This document shows, piece after piece, positions 1 through 7,299 of a stretch of DNA of 64,000 bases. The position numbers were made by a program, and so were the translations under genes. The stretch's first letter is position 1. Each line of letters starts with the position of its first letter. The stretch is from JAHDWY01 sp964632865 (GTDB lineage Bacteria > Hydrogenedentota > Hydrogenedentia > Hydrogenedentales > SLHB01): the NCBI GenBank assembly GCA_964632865.1, contig CAZWDH010000001.1:1-64000 (forward strand), read 5' to 3'. Under the pieces are notes generated by a model. The model saw only the letters and a program-made list of their open reading frames with translations, searched no databases and had not been told where the DNA came from.

Positions 1-67
1 GTTATCGATCCACACTCTCCGTCCCCTTGAGCTTACTTTGCGCTGTACTGTTAGGTGATACGGGCAT

Positions 68-586
68 TCAAGGAGAACGCTCTTGCCGCAGTTTTCCTTC
101 GGCGAAAAGTTTCTTTAGTTCGCCGTCGTCTAGCCACCGTACGAACTCAGGGTCTTGCTTTCGAACGTACTTTTGCTCGTTCGTGGTCATTTTACTCCAG
201 GCGATTCTGCGGCGCATGATCTGAAGCTTGGCGTAGTACATGTCTTTGAGTTTCGAGAACTTGTTGTCCTGGCCGCGGGCAACTTCGGCCCCGGCGGCGT
301 TGCCGAAGACAGTGCCCATGCGCAGAAAACCCCCGCCGGGTTCGTCCGATTCGTAGTCCTCAGCCATGCCGCGCGCCGATTCCGCCAAGGTGGCTTGCGT
401 CCGCACGGCGCTTGCGAGTTTTTGGACTTCAGGACTCTGGTCCGCCTCCTTAAGCGTTCGGGCGACGGCGCGTTTGGCGATGTCCTTCTGTTCCTGCTCG
501 TTCGGTCCACAGCCACCTGGCAGGGCCGCCGCAACTGTTCCGAGCGCAATGAGAAAGATTCGCACGTATCCGATACCGTTCTTCAT
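68..586 (-). CDS. small predicted lipoprotein, unknown function
   Basis: About 172 aa. The start chosen is the internal ATG at 586: it has a GGAG ribosome binding site 6-9 nt upstream and opens directly into a signal peptide (MKNG, then a hydrophobic stretch) ending in a lipobox-like LPGGC near residue 26. The longer reading frame upstream adds residues that do not look like part of an exported protein. The mature part is charged and predicted helical, with no motif I recognise. It should be anchored to a membrane by the lipidated Cys. It is a lone gene with no operon partner. Identification as a lipoprotein is fairly firm; the function is unknown. Confidence 0.6.
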   Translation of the reverse strand: MKNGIGYVRIFLIALGTVAAALPGGCGPNEQEQKDIAKRAVARTLKEADQSPEVQKLASAVRTQATLAESARGMAEDYESDEPGGGFLRMGTVFGNAAGAEVARGQDNKFSKLKDMYYAKLQIMRRRIAWSKMTTNEQKYVRKQDPEFVRWLDDGELKKLFAEGKLRQERSP

Positions 587-760
587 AAGCAGCTCCGTTT
601 GCTCCCAACTGGGATCGGTTTGCCACGAACAAAGCGAAATATCCGCGATGATAGTTGCCATGCGGCCGAATGCAAGCCGATGCGAGGCGGTTTGAGTAGC
701 CGAACCTACGATTCGCTGACCCCCAGACCGTGCGACACCTCGCGCGTCGAGCGACCGGGA

Positions 761-1369
761 TCACACATCCGGGGGCGGGCGGCGGTAGCGATACCGGCTC
801 AGGCGGATCGTGGCAAACAGCATGAGGATGGCGCAACCGGACAAGTAAACGGCGTAGGTTGCCAGCCCGTCATGCGTGAACAAGGGGCGGGGAATTCGCA
901 CCGTGTACATGCAGACGCCAAGCAGGATCAGGCACGCTGAAAAGACCGCGAGCACCGCTCCGAAGCCGGTACGGCCACCGGGGTGGCGGGCCTTGTTGGG
1001 GTGGCGGGATTGGAAAACGAGAAGCTCTTCGCCCGCGAGCCGGTTCACAAGCCGTTCGATTTCGTCGATGCGGCGGACGTGGTCTTCTTTGGAGCGTGCG
1101 TGCTGTACGGTGGACAGAAAGAGGCAGACAAGGGCAATCGGAAAGCCCAGCAAGAACGCCAGCCGGGTGTGATCCGGCATGGCCGTGGCACTGCCAAGTA
1201 TGGCAGCCAGCGTACCCCCGATTGCTGGCAGGCGGCGGTCCATCACCGTCAACCGAAAAGTGAGCAACGAATACAGCGCACGGTATTCCTCCAGGAGAAT
1301 CTGAATTCGAGTTTCGAGTGAAACCGGGCCGGGACTGTGCGGCGTATCGTTCGGTTGGTTTTTTTCCAT
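761..1369 (-). CDS. four-helix membrane protein, unknown
   Basis: About 202 aa from the ATG at 1369 (AAGG upstream); the open frame continues further upstream but that part is low-complexity and not protein-like. Two hydrophobic segments lie near residues 45-85 (starting LPAIGGTLAAILG), then a charged cytoplasmic stretch with KEDHVRRIDEIERLVNRL, then two more segments near residues 140-190. The layout (helix pair, charged loop, helix pair) resembles small DUF-type membrane proteins with a coiled linker, but I cannot name the family. No partner gene is evident. Confidence 0.55.
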   Translation of the reverse strand: MEKNQPNDTPHSPGPVSLETRIQILLEEYRALYSLLTFRLTVMDRRLPAIGGTLAAILGSATAMPDHTRLAFLLGFPIALVCLFLSTVQHARSKEDHVRRIDEIERLVNRLAGEELLVFQSRHPNKARHPGGRTGFGAVLAVFSACLILLGVCMYTVRIPRPLFTHDGLATYAVYLSGCAILMLFATIRLSRYRYRRPPPDV

Positions 1370-1459
1370 TTCGTACCTTGACTTGCGGGAAATCCAGCGT
1401 ACCAAACATGTACCTAACGTCTTGGATGCTTCGGGCGGTCGAAGCGATGCGTTGGGCCG

Positions 1460-2170
1460 TTGGCGCTTGAACGCGCCGGTTTGGCTATGCCGGAAGGACG
1501 GTGGAGAGTGACTCGTTTGTGTTTGGCGTTTGCGGATGGGCAGGGATTTGCGTTCGAGGTGAGCGAAAACGATGGTGGGAACGGCGTAGACGTTCTCGAT
1601 GCGTGGCTTCGGATGATGCGTGCGGCGATCAAGCGCGCTTTTGAGGCTGCTGCGGGTGCGACGGTGGTTCGCTTCGGTCACTTGAGAAAGGCATCGAAGT
1701 GGGGAACAGCAAGAGCTCTCCACAAGGGCCTTCGTGAAACGCATCCGATTCGCGTCGAATCGGGCTTCGAGGGTAACCCCGGCGTGGAGGGCGGCTCGTG
1801 GCGACCAAGTGACGGCGGCGATGACGGCCTGGTACACCTGCGATTCGCAGCAGGTACGGAAGACCTTCCGTTACATGTGCATGAGTTCTCGGATCGGCTG
1901 CTCGTGGTGACGTCGGGGGTTGGCTTGTTTCATTTCCTGCCGGATGCGGAAAAGACGCGGGAACTTCGCTCGGTCGTGGTGGACGCCGGCGATGCTGTGC
2001 TGTTCACGCGCGGAGTCGTTCACACATTCACGGCGCCGCTTGGCGATTTAACGCTGCTCTCGTACCACGCGCCGTTTTTTGAATTCGACGATACGCGACA
2101 GTTCATGATCCCGCGACAATCGACAGCGGGTTGTTATACGTGGTCGCCGGGGCGAATTCATAGGGCGTAG
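1460..2170 (+). CDS. cupin-domain protein
   Basis: The C-terminal half is a single cupin barrel: a first motif containing LPLHVHEFSDR, a second around GDAVLFTRGVVHTF, and a final strand LTLLSYHAPFFEF. The His residues of HVH and the His of VVHTF are the expected metal ligands. Single-domain cupins bind small molecules or act as isomerases or dioxygenases; nothing here fixes the substrate. The first 110 residues are low in hydrophobic pattern and I doubt they are translated; the true start is probably downstream, but no convincing ribosome binding site decides it. The cupin assignment is reasonable, the 5' boundary is not. Confidence 0.45.
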   Translation: MALERAGLAMPEGRWRVTRLCLAFADGQGFAFEVSENDGGNGVDVLDAWLRMMRAAIKRAFEAAAGATVVRFGHLRKASKWGTARALHKGLRETHPIRVESGFEGNPGVEGGSWRPSDGGDDGLVHLRFAAGTEDLPLHVHEFSDRLLVVTSGVGLFHFLPDAEKTRELRSVVVDAGDAVLFTRGVVHTFTAPLGDLTLLSYHAPFFEFDDTRQFMIPRQSTAGCYTWSPGRIHRA

Positions 2171-2196
2171 ACCTGGCTGCGCGCGTTTTTTCGTTT

Positions 2197-2218
2197 ACGT
2201 CGGAAAAGTTACCGACGT
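2197..2218 (+). terminator. hairpin after the cupin gene
   Basis: ACGTCGG pairs with CCGACGT across an 8-nt loop. A run of six T lies just before the stem, not after it, so this is only a possible transcription end for the cupin gene. Confidence 0.2.
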
Positions 2219-2325
2219 CGACCGAAAGCGATAGCGTACGGAGAATGGTCGAGTTCAAGTACTGAAACGCAAGAAACGATAACCCTAGAATCAACCGTAT
2301 TGTGCTCTGGTGATGGAGTTCTGAG

Positions 2326-2907
2326 ATGGCAGAAACCAAATTCACGGACCGAGAAGTCCTTGAAATATTCATCGAATCAGTTGATGAAATGCTTCAATCG
2401 GACTTCCTTTCGGAAGCAAAGGCAACCGGGATCGCAACGCAATTCAATTGGTCGAAAGAAACCGGATTCCTTGGCGAGCGGACGGGACCGCAACGGGACG
2501 CAGTTAAGGCGTTCCTGCTTACACTCCGGTTTTTCAGGCAGAACAACGAGGCGACTTCTCTTTGCAACATGGAGCAGCGAATCGCTAGTCTTGAAATCGA
2601 CGCGGAATTGAAAGAGCAGTTTCGTAAGTCGAGGTATGAATTCAACTCGTACCTTGATAGGGTTCCATCGGTTGGCTTTCCAAAAGGTATTGGGGCAGAT
2701 TCGCGTCGCGATGTGTTTGAGACGTTCTTGTACGGATTGTTCGCCCATGCCAATCCTGAGAAGCGCAGACGAGTACTGCAATGGGAGCACAAACCTTTTT
2801 TTGATGACATTCGCGCGCAGTTCGATTTGATTCTTCTGGAATGGCTCAAAGCTTTGTCCGCGATGGCTCAAGTATGCCGGATCGCAATCAAGGGCCTTTT
2901 GGCATGA
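2326..2907 (+). CDS. hypothetical protein, soluble, helical
   Basis: 193 aa; the ATG at 2326 is preceded by GGAG at a good distance. The protein is acidic and amphipathic helical with no signal peptide, membrane helix or metal motif. A run of well-spaced hydrophobics and aromatic residues (LEIFIESVDEML near the start; ILLEWLKALSAM near the end) supports a real folded protein. It lies between unrelated lone genes in a region that looks like accessory DNA. I do not recognise the family. Confidence 0.5.
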   Translation: MAETKFTDREVLEIFIESVDEMLQSDFLSEAKATGIATQFNWSKETGFLGERTGPQRDAVKAFLLTLRFFRQNNEATSLCNMEQRIASLEIDAELKEQFRKSRYEFNSYLDRVPSVGFPKGIGADSRRDVFETFLYGLFAHANPEKRRRVLQWEHKPFFDDIRAQFDLILLEWLKALSAMAQVCRIAIKGLLA

Positions 2908-3013
2908 TTCAGGGGCTTTCGCCGTTTCTTCTATTTGAGCATCATAGCACTAACCGAATTCCTTTCTCTCCAACTGTGATGGGGTGCACGGCGAGCGGCG
3001 GGCACCGCAGTGC

Positions 3014-3592
3014 TTAATCGGCCATGGACGCGAGCACCGTCGTTTTGCCAGCGGAAAAACCGAATGAAGCAAGGGTCAGAAGTGAGCTTACATTCTCCCC
3101 ATTCTTGAGTATTTGCTTTTTCCCTCGATACTCCTTGACGATGAAACGCTCGTCAACTACATGCGTTTGAAGGTTGTTGGGGGCGTAAGCCATCAATTCA
3201 GCATATCCATTGACATTCGGTTCCGTAGGTGGATCGGTCTTATCAAACCTCGCAGACCAAAGAGTAAGGGCCAATCGCCAGCCAGTCATTGCATTTGCGA
3301 AAAACACACGAGCGCCAGGATTGAAGCCCGTCGGCCAAGTTGCTACTGTGAGATTGTAAGAAGACTCAACTCGTGCCACGTGGCGCTTGAAGTCCAGAAT
3401 GCCCACCCCCGAAGCAGTCGCGGCATCAAGCTCTCCGGCAGCTTGAAGAAACTTCATAATTTGATCGCGAAAGACATCAGAAACGCGGATGTCGGGTTGC
3501 GCTCCCTCGCCCGTCTTACGGCACGCAGTAGCCGAACAAAACAGAAACAGTAACAGGAACGTGGGAAAAATGGAGAAGAATCGTCGCGGCAC
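3014..3592 (-). CDS. predicted lipoprotein, unknown function
   Basis: About 192 aa from a GTG at 3592, chosen because GAGG lies 9 nt upstream and the product then opens with a compact signal peptide (MPRRFF, a leucine/phenylalanine-rich core, then lipobox SATAC with Cys near residue 24). A longer TTG start at 3625 is possible. The mature domain of about 170 aa has no recognisable motif. Upstream lies the large structured-RNA region, on the other strand and reading away. The exported, lipidated character is well supported; the role is unknown. Confidence 0.55.
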   Translation of the reverse strand: MPRRFFSIFPTFLLLFLFCSATACRKTGEGAQPDIRVSDVFRDQIMKFLQAAGELDAATASGVGILDFKRHVARVESSYNLTVATWPTGFNPGARVFFANAMTGWRLALTLWSARFDKTDPPTEPNVNGYAELMAYAPNNLQTHVVDERFIVKEYRGKKQILKNGENVSSLLTLASFGFSAGKTTVLASMAD

Positions 3593-3839
3593 TAGAGGTA
3601 TCCTCAGTTCAAACCATGGGCCCAATTGGAGCGTCGAAAGTACGACGCGGTCTGATCCAATTGGCGAAAAAACGCGTCAATCCACGTACGCTATAAAAGC
3701 CCTCGTTTCTAGCGTACGATATTGAAAAGTTCAGGAAGGCTTCGCTAATTGGTAAGTTCCTGCAAGCGCCCGATAAGATCGTGTCCAAGGCAATCCGTTA
3801 AGCGTCGACTAGAAACCAGAACACGGCTCGTTGGGATGA

Positions 3840-5056
3840 CATTGGTGCGGGCGTACGGTAAGGATTGCGGCTTGAGGCGTTGGCCTCATGTCGTCACGAA
3901 CGTCAACACGTTTCCGTGACGCCATTCAGACGGGGCGCATCACCCGGTAAACTCGGCCTTACCAGCCGGGCTAAGGGAGCGAGCTAACCACTCGCTACGA
4001 TGCTACCCGTAGAGCTGGATGCACGGCGACGTGCTCGTCCAGTTCGACGGAGGCTCGTGAAAGTAATCCCGGAAATGCTCAAGCATTTTCGGAGTAATCT
4101 TCACGTTCTATCCGATCGCGTAGTTGACGGGGCGACGGAGACACGCCTTGTCGAGTGATGCGTTCTTTCGCTCGACGAGGTCGTGATCGTCGAAGTGGGT
4201 GCAAATCCCATCCAGGGGGTTCGGGCCGAAGCGCGACTTGCATCGCGCAACTCGGGTGAAAGTCCTGTCAGGCTCGTTCAACCTGGCCAGCGTGGGGAGC
4301 TCGCAGCGCGGCGACGCGTGCGACCGGGCCGTGACCGGCTCGGGGACCGTCGGAAAATCCGACGGCCGTGAATAGCTCAACCATTGAAAGGCTCGCAAGG
4401 GCTTGCTGGTTAGTCCCATCGGAGACGGTGCCAAACCGCGAACGATTCATGTCGAAGGGTAAGCGGCTGCTTCTGCGTTCGGGCCGCTGAAATCCGCAGT
4501 GCCTCATTGTGACACTAGAGGCTGCGGGAAACTGCGTCGGGCCGGGAGGCTCGGCGTACGAGGTGAATCTGCCTGCCGTTGGCGGGCTAGCGACGTGACC
4601 GATGGGAAGACGACGATCGCTAATCCGGGAGACTCTGTAGCGGCCGGGATGGTACCCGGTGCGCGGCTAGGTCGGCCGCGTGATTCAAACGCTGCAGAGT
4701 GGGAGTGTGGCCTGAGTAGAAGTCCGCGGAGTGGCGGAGCGGATGCCGCTGCAGGGCAGTGGCGGGCCGTTCGAGCTTCGGGCTGGTAACCCAAAGCGGA
4801 AGACGACGAAAGGGCTGACGGGTTTTTGAGTTTGTTCCTGTCTGAATGGCGGCCGCGGTTCGCTTACGCGGATCGCGGCCCTTGGGAAAGGTGGAATGTG
4901 GTCACAGTCGGGCCGCCGGGGACGGCGGCTCGCCTGTGGCGATGAATGGACGGCGATGCCGTGCGTGTGCCTTGTGCATGGCGCGGTATCGCGATGTTGA
5001 TTGCGGGCCTGCTTATTACTGGGCGGGGCGTACTGTGAATGCAGCGCGCCCCGCCT
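3840..5056 (+). ncRNA. candidate large structured RNA of a three-part element
   Basis: About 1.2 kb with no credible ORF on either strand but many strong stems. Examples: TGAGGC/GCCTCA (3873-3888); GTCACG/CGTGAC (3893-3920); a two-part stem at 4056-4105; a 9-bp stem 4147-4155/4171-4179; GCGCGA/TCGCGC (4231-4248); CCGTCGG/CCGACGG (4347-4365); GGCCGCG/CGCGGCC (4851-4880); GGCGGGGCG/CGCCCCGCC (5022-5055). The motif GGGTG-M-AA-R-TCC occurs twice, at 4197-4208 and 4254-4265, and related GAAATCC or GAAGTCC strings recur later. This motif recalls group II intron domain I and IscB-type omega RNAs, but no reverse transcriptase, domain V or IscB is present. Two proteins follow on the same strand. Ends are approximate; strand is inferred from the downstream genes. 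Confidence 0.5.
4056..4105 (+). other. two-part stem with identical internal-loop strands
   Basis: Outer stem CGTGAA (4056-4061) with TTCACG (4100-4105); inner stem CCGGAAATGC (4069-4078) with GCATTTTCGG (4083-4092, one G-U pair) closed by a four-base loop. The internal loop has the same seven bases, AGTAATC, on both sides (4062-4068 and 4093-4099), a symmetry that suggests a non-canonical paired motif or a protein-binding site. Confidence 0.5.
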
Positions 5057-5118
5057 GTTCACTGATTGCAGGTCTGCGGTTGGTACTGAGGTTCCTGGTG
5101 CGAAAGGAGGTGATGGTG

Positions 5119-5328
5119 ATGGGCTGGTGGCAGACGGTAAGCGGGGCCGTGATTGGAGATCCGGCAGCGGATTACGTGGATGACCTGATTGCAAAGGGTC
5201 AGGCGTACGTCGAGCCGTCGGAGCTTCCGCCGGACGTGCGAAAGCGCCTGACCGAGACTTACGTCGAAGGCCTCGGGCGTGAGCCGACCGAAGAGGATCT
5301 GCGGGCCGTGCTGGCGTTTTGCCTCTGA
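5119..5328 (+). CDS. 69-aa protein starting MGWW, RNA-element partner
   Basis: The ATG at 5119 has AGGAGG (5105-5110) exactly 8 nt upstream; ATG 5113 and GTG 5116 are too close to it. The product starts MGWWQTVSGAVIGDPAADYV and ends in a helical GREPTEEDLRAVLAFCL. It is small, acidic and has no membrane segment. It sits directly after the structured region, 63 nt after the last strong stem, and is followed by the 214-aa gene in the same direction with a 122-nt gap holding two hairpins. I know of similar short MGWW-type proteins in planctomycete genomes from memory only, with no function attached. The strong ribosome binding site makes it a credible gene. Confidence 0.6.
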   Translation: MGWWQTVSGAVIGDPAADYVDDLIAKGQAYVEPSELPPDVRKRLTETYVEGLGREPTEEDLRAVLAFCL

Positions 5329-5375
5329 GAATTGGGTGGCGCCTCGTTGCGCAGAAAGGAGGTTTCACCGGCTTT

Positions 5376-5436
5376 GGGATTGTGCCGTAAACAATCCCCC
5401 TTTGTAGTAGCGGTAATCGTGCCAACGTATGGCACG
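5376..5436 (+). promoter_or_regulatory. tandem hairpins between the two element genes
   Basis: GGGATTGT (5376-5383) pairs with ACAATCCC (5391-5398), and CGTGCCA (5418-5424) pairs with TGGCACG (5430-5436). A ribosome-binding-site-like AAAGGAGG at 5356-5363 comes just before them but has no usable start nearby. The second hairpin ends 14 nt before the start of the next gene, which has no clear ribosome binding site of its own, so this may be a translational switch. Confidence 0.4.
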
Positions 5437-5450
5437 AAGTTGTTGGCAGT

Positions 5451-6095
5451 ATGCAGTATCGTTGTAAAGCGACTTCGGTCGAGGGATTCGTTCAACAGGT
5501 GGCCGTGCAGTACCTTCGGCATGGCTACTGGTTCTATGTGGCTGGACGGGTTCCGGTGGGCAAGGACCCGTGTACCATCGATCACAAGCTCATCGCGAGA
5601 TATTGCATCGAGCTGTCGAGTAAAGAACGGACGCGCCGGAAGCGCGCCGGCTTGGCGAACATGCACTACATCCGTCATGATCGGTTTTTCCTGCTCATGG
5701 CTACGCACGGCCAGCACCGCTTTTTTGAAGATGAAGCCGGCCAGATCCGCGATGCGCGGCGGCAACCGATAAAATTTGCCGGGTACGCGATGTCACACCG
5801 TGACGGTCACGCTTGCGTAAGGATCGAGCGAGCCGAGTATTTGCAGTTGAAGGCGTGGTTTCTCGACCTGGCGTGTCGACGGTCGGTCGAGGCGATAGCG
5901 GCGGAGTTCGGTACCGTTCGGTTTGTCCCGTATCGGCCGGTGCGGCAACAGTTGCTGGCGATTTGGCGGGCCGTGAACCGCGAACGGCGGTTGGCTGGAT
6001 ACGAGCCAGTGCCGATCGAGGGTGTGCCCTGGAAGCGTCGGATAGGGCGACCCTTCGCAGACGGTCGCAAGGCGGAAATCCCTGGAGTAGCGTAG
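5451..6095 (+). CDS. 214-aa basic protein, RNA-element partner, unknown family
   Basis: Starts MQYRCKATSVEGFVQQ at the only in-frame start codon (ATG 5451); upstream codons are not starts. The protein is rich in Arg and Lys, with clusters such as SKERTRRKRAG and PWKRRIGRPF, aromatic-rich strands (GYWFYVAG; HDRFFLLMATHG; IKFAGYAMSHRDGH) and several His residues that could be catalytic or ligand residues. No signal peptide or membrane helix. The basic charge suits a nucleic-acid-binding protein, and its place after the structured region suggests the RNA as partner; that is inference. From memory, close relatives annotated only as hypothetical occur, often in several copies, in Planctomycetota. 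No named domain is recognised. Confidence 0.65.
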   Translation: MQYRCKATSVEGFVQQVAVQYLRHGYWFYVAGRVPVGKDPCTIDHKLIARYCIELSSKERTRRKRAGLANMHYIRHDRFFLLMATHGQHRFFEDEAGQIRDARRQPIKFAGYAMSHRDGHACVRIERAEYLQLKAWFLDLACRRSVEAIAAEFGTVRFVPYRPVRQQLLAIWRAVNRERRLAGYEPVPIEGVPWKRRIGRPFADGRKAEIPGVA

Positions 6096-6098
6096 GGA

Positions 6099-6287
6099 TC
6101 AGAAACCTCTGCGCTCAGTCGGTTGGTTTGTCGGCATGGAAACGACCGTCCCGTTGCTCCCGACGTAGATCGGAAGGCCGAGTTGGCGGAGGCGCTGGAC
6201 CTCTCGACGTACGGCCTCTATAAGGCCGTCGCTAATCTGGTCGAGGCGCCGATGAAGCAAAGCTGGGTCGATGTTAGGCGAGTGCAT
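6099..6287 (-). CDS. 62-aa conserved small protein
   Basis: An ATG start with GGAG about 11 nt upstream gives a helical N-terminus and a C-terminal REVQRLRQLGLPIYVGSNG followed by a hydrophobic strand. The pattern of an Arg-rich helix, a L-G-x-P-I turn and a strand with x-G-x-V-V is common to short hypothetical proteins found near mobile elements and restriction systems. It lies between the element genes (convergent, 3-nt gap) and the restriction gene (same strand, 64 nt downstream of it). Function unknown; a small regulator or antitoxin-like role is possible. Confidence 0.5.
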   Translation of the reverse strand: MHSPNIDPALLHRRLDQISDGLIEAVRREVQRLRQLGLPIYVGSNGTVVSMPTNQPTERRGF

Positions 6288-6351
6288 TCGTCATCCACTC
6301 CATCAGCGTTTCGCATTTCCCCATTCCATTGGATCACCCTCGATCGGCCGT

Positions 6352-7299
6352 TCAACGCGCCCGGTAGGGGCCAAGGAACTTGGGACCGTTGAAGTGGATC
6401 ATATGGTCGGGGTTGTCGGCGATCCATACTTCGGTTTCCCAGGCAATACCAGCGGCGTACTTCCGAAACTCTGCAGCGCTCGGGAACGCGGTGACGAACA
6501 CGAATTCAGCTGAAGAGCCCACAAGCATCCGAGTTAATTCGGCGTGTCTTTTGGGTGAAATCGGGCCGTGAGACGTGACGGCCTCGACAAGGTAGAGCCA
6601 GTTTTTGTCCGGCTGATAGAGCATGATGTCGGCCAGCTTGTCATGTTCGGTCACGACTACTTTCAAGGAGGCGAGTCTCTCGGCTTGAAGCAATACGTGC
6701 TTGTCTGCGGTATCGCCGACGTACAAGACCTCAGCACCGGGGGCAAAACGGGGACCAAATTCCTCGATGACGGCGACCTGAAGCTCGTTGTGTGTTCCAG
6801 GCGAAAGATAGATCGTGGCGCCGTCGGGCAAACGAAGGGGAACGCGATGCGTGTCGCGGCTACTGGAATACGCCGCCTGGAGCGCGCCAAACTGTTCGAG
6901 AAAGCGGGCAACTTGGGCACGGAATGCGGCGTCGTTTCCAAAGGCGCGAATGACTGCCAGAGCTTGGTCCGTGAGTTTGTAGACCGTCTTTCCGCTATTG
7001 GTCGGCCGCGTGGGATCGTCCGGGTTTCGATCGACGATTCGAGCTTGCTCAAACTGATGGATGGTCTGGCGACGGACCGTTTCACGCGTGTTCGGAGCGT
7101 AGTCCTTCCGATATCGCGCTCGCATGAACTCCATGATGTCGACGATGCGGAGTAGCGATTGCCCCGCGTCTGCCCAAGGGGTTTTGGGGCCGACGCCGGC
7201 GAGCGCAAGGAGCGTGAGAGCGGAACGCTCGTTTTGCTGAGCCGTTGGCAGACCCAAGGCGGTAAGAATCTTCGTAGCCTCGTCGGCTTTTTTGATCAC
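6352..7299 (-). CDS. BsuBI/PstI-family type II restriction endonuclease
   Basis: 315 aa starting at GTG 7299, inside the stop of the methyltransferase gene (GTGA overlap of 4 nt), so the two are translationally coupled. The N-terminal half is helical with a winged-helix look; the C-terminal half carries the family signature: YVGDTADK, then HDKLADIMLYQPDKNWLYLVE, where the Asp of ADIML and the Glu of YLVEAV fit the PD-(D/E)xK metal site, followed by TSHGPISPKRHAEL. Family members cut CTGCAG. It destroys unmodified incoming DNA. Length matches PstI and BsuBI (about 315-325 aa) and no motif is missing, so it should be active. Confidence 0.85.
   Translation of the reverse strand: MIKKADEATKILTALGLPTAQQNERSALTLLALAGVGPKTPWADAGQSLLRIVDIMEFMRARYRKDYAPNTRETVRRQTIHQFEQARIVDRNPDDPTRPTNSGKTVYKLTDQALAVIRAFGNDAAFRAQVARFLEQFGALQAAYSSSRDTHRVPLRLPDGATIYLSPGTHNELQVAVIEEFGPRFAPGAEVLYVGDTADKHVLLQAERLASLKVVVTEHDKLADIMLYQPDKNWLYLVEAVTSHGPISPKRHAELTRMLVGSSAEFVFVTAFPSAAEFRKYAAGIAWETEVWIADNPDHMIHFNGPKFLGPYRAR

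Noticed and set aside
4692..4754. Avoidance of CTGCAG because of the PstI-type system
   Set aside because: CTGCAG occurs at 4692 and 4749, close to the system itself, so no avoidance can be claimed.
4130..4850. Group II intron
   Set aside because: The GGTGAAAGTCC and GTGCGACC strings are intron-like, but they occur in the wrong order, no domain V hairpin or reverse transcriptase was found, and no exon is interrupted. Kept only as an alternative reading of the structured RNA.
4685..5425. 246-aa minus-strand frame
   Set aside because: Pro/Arg/Ser-rich and antisense to the structured region and the 69-aa gene; it is open because of GC bias.
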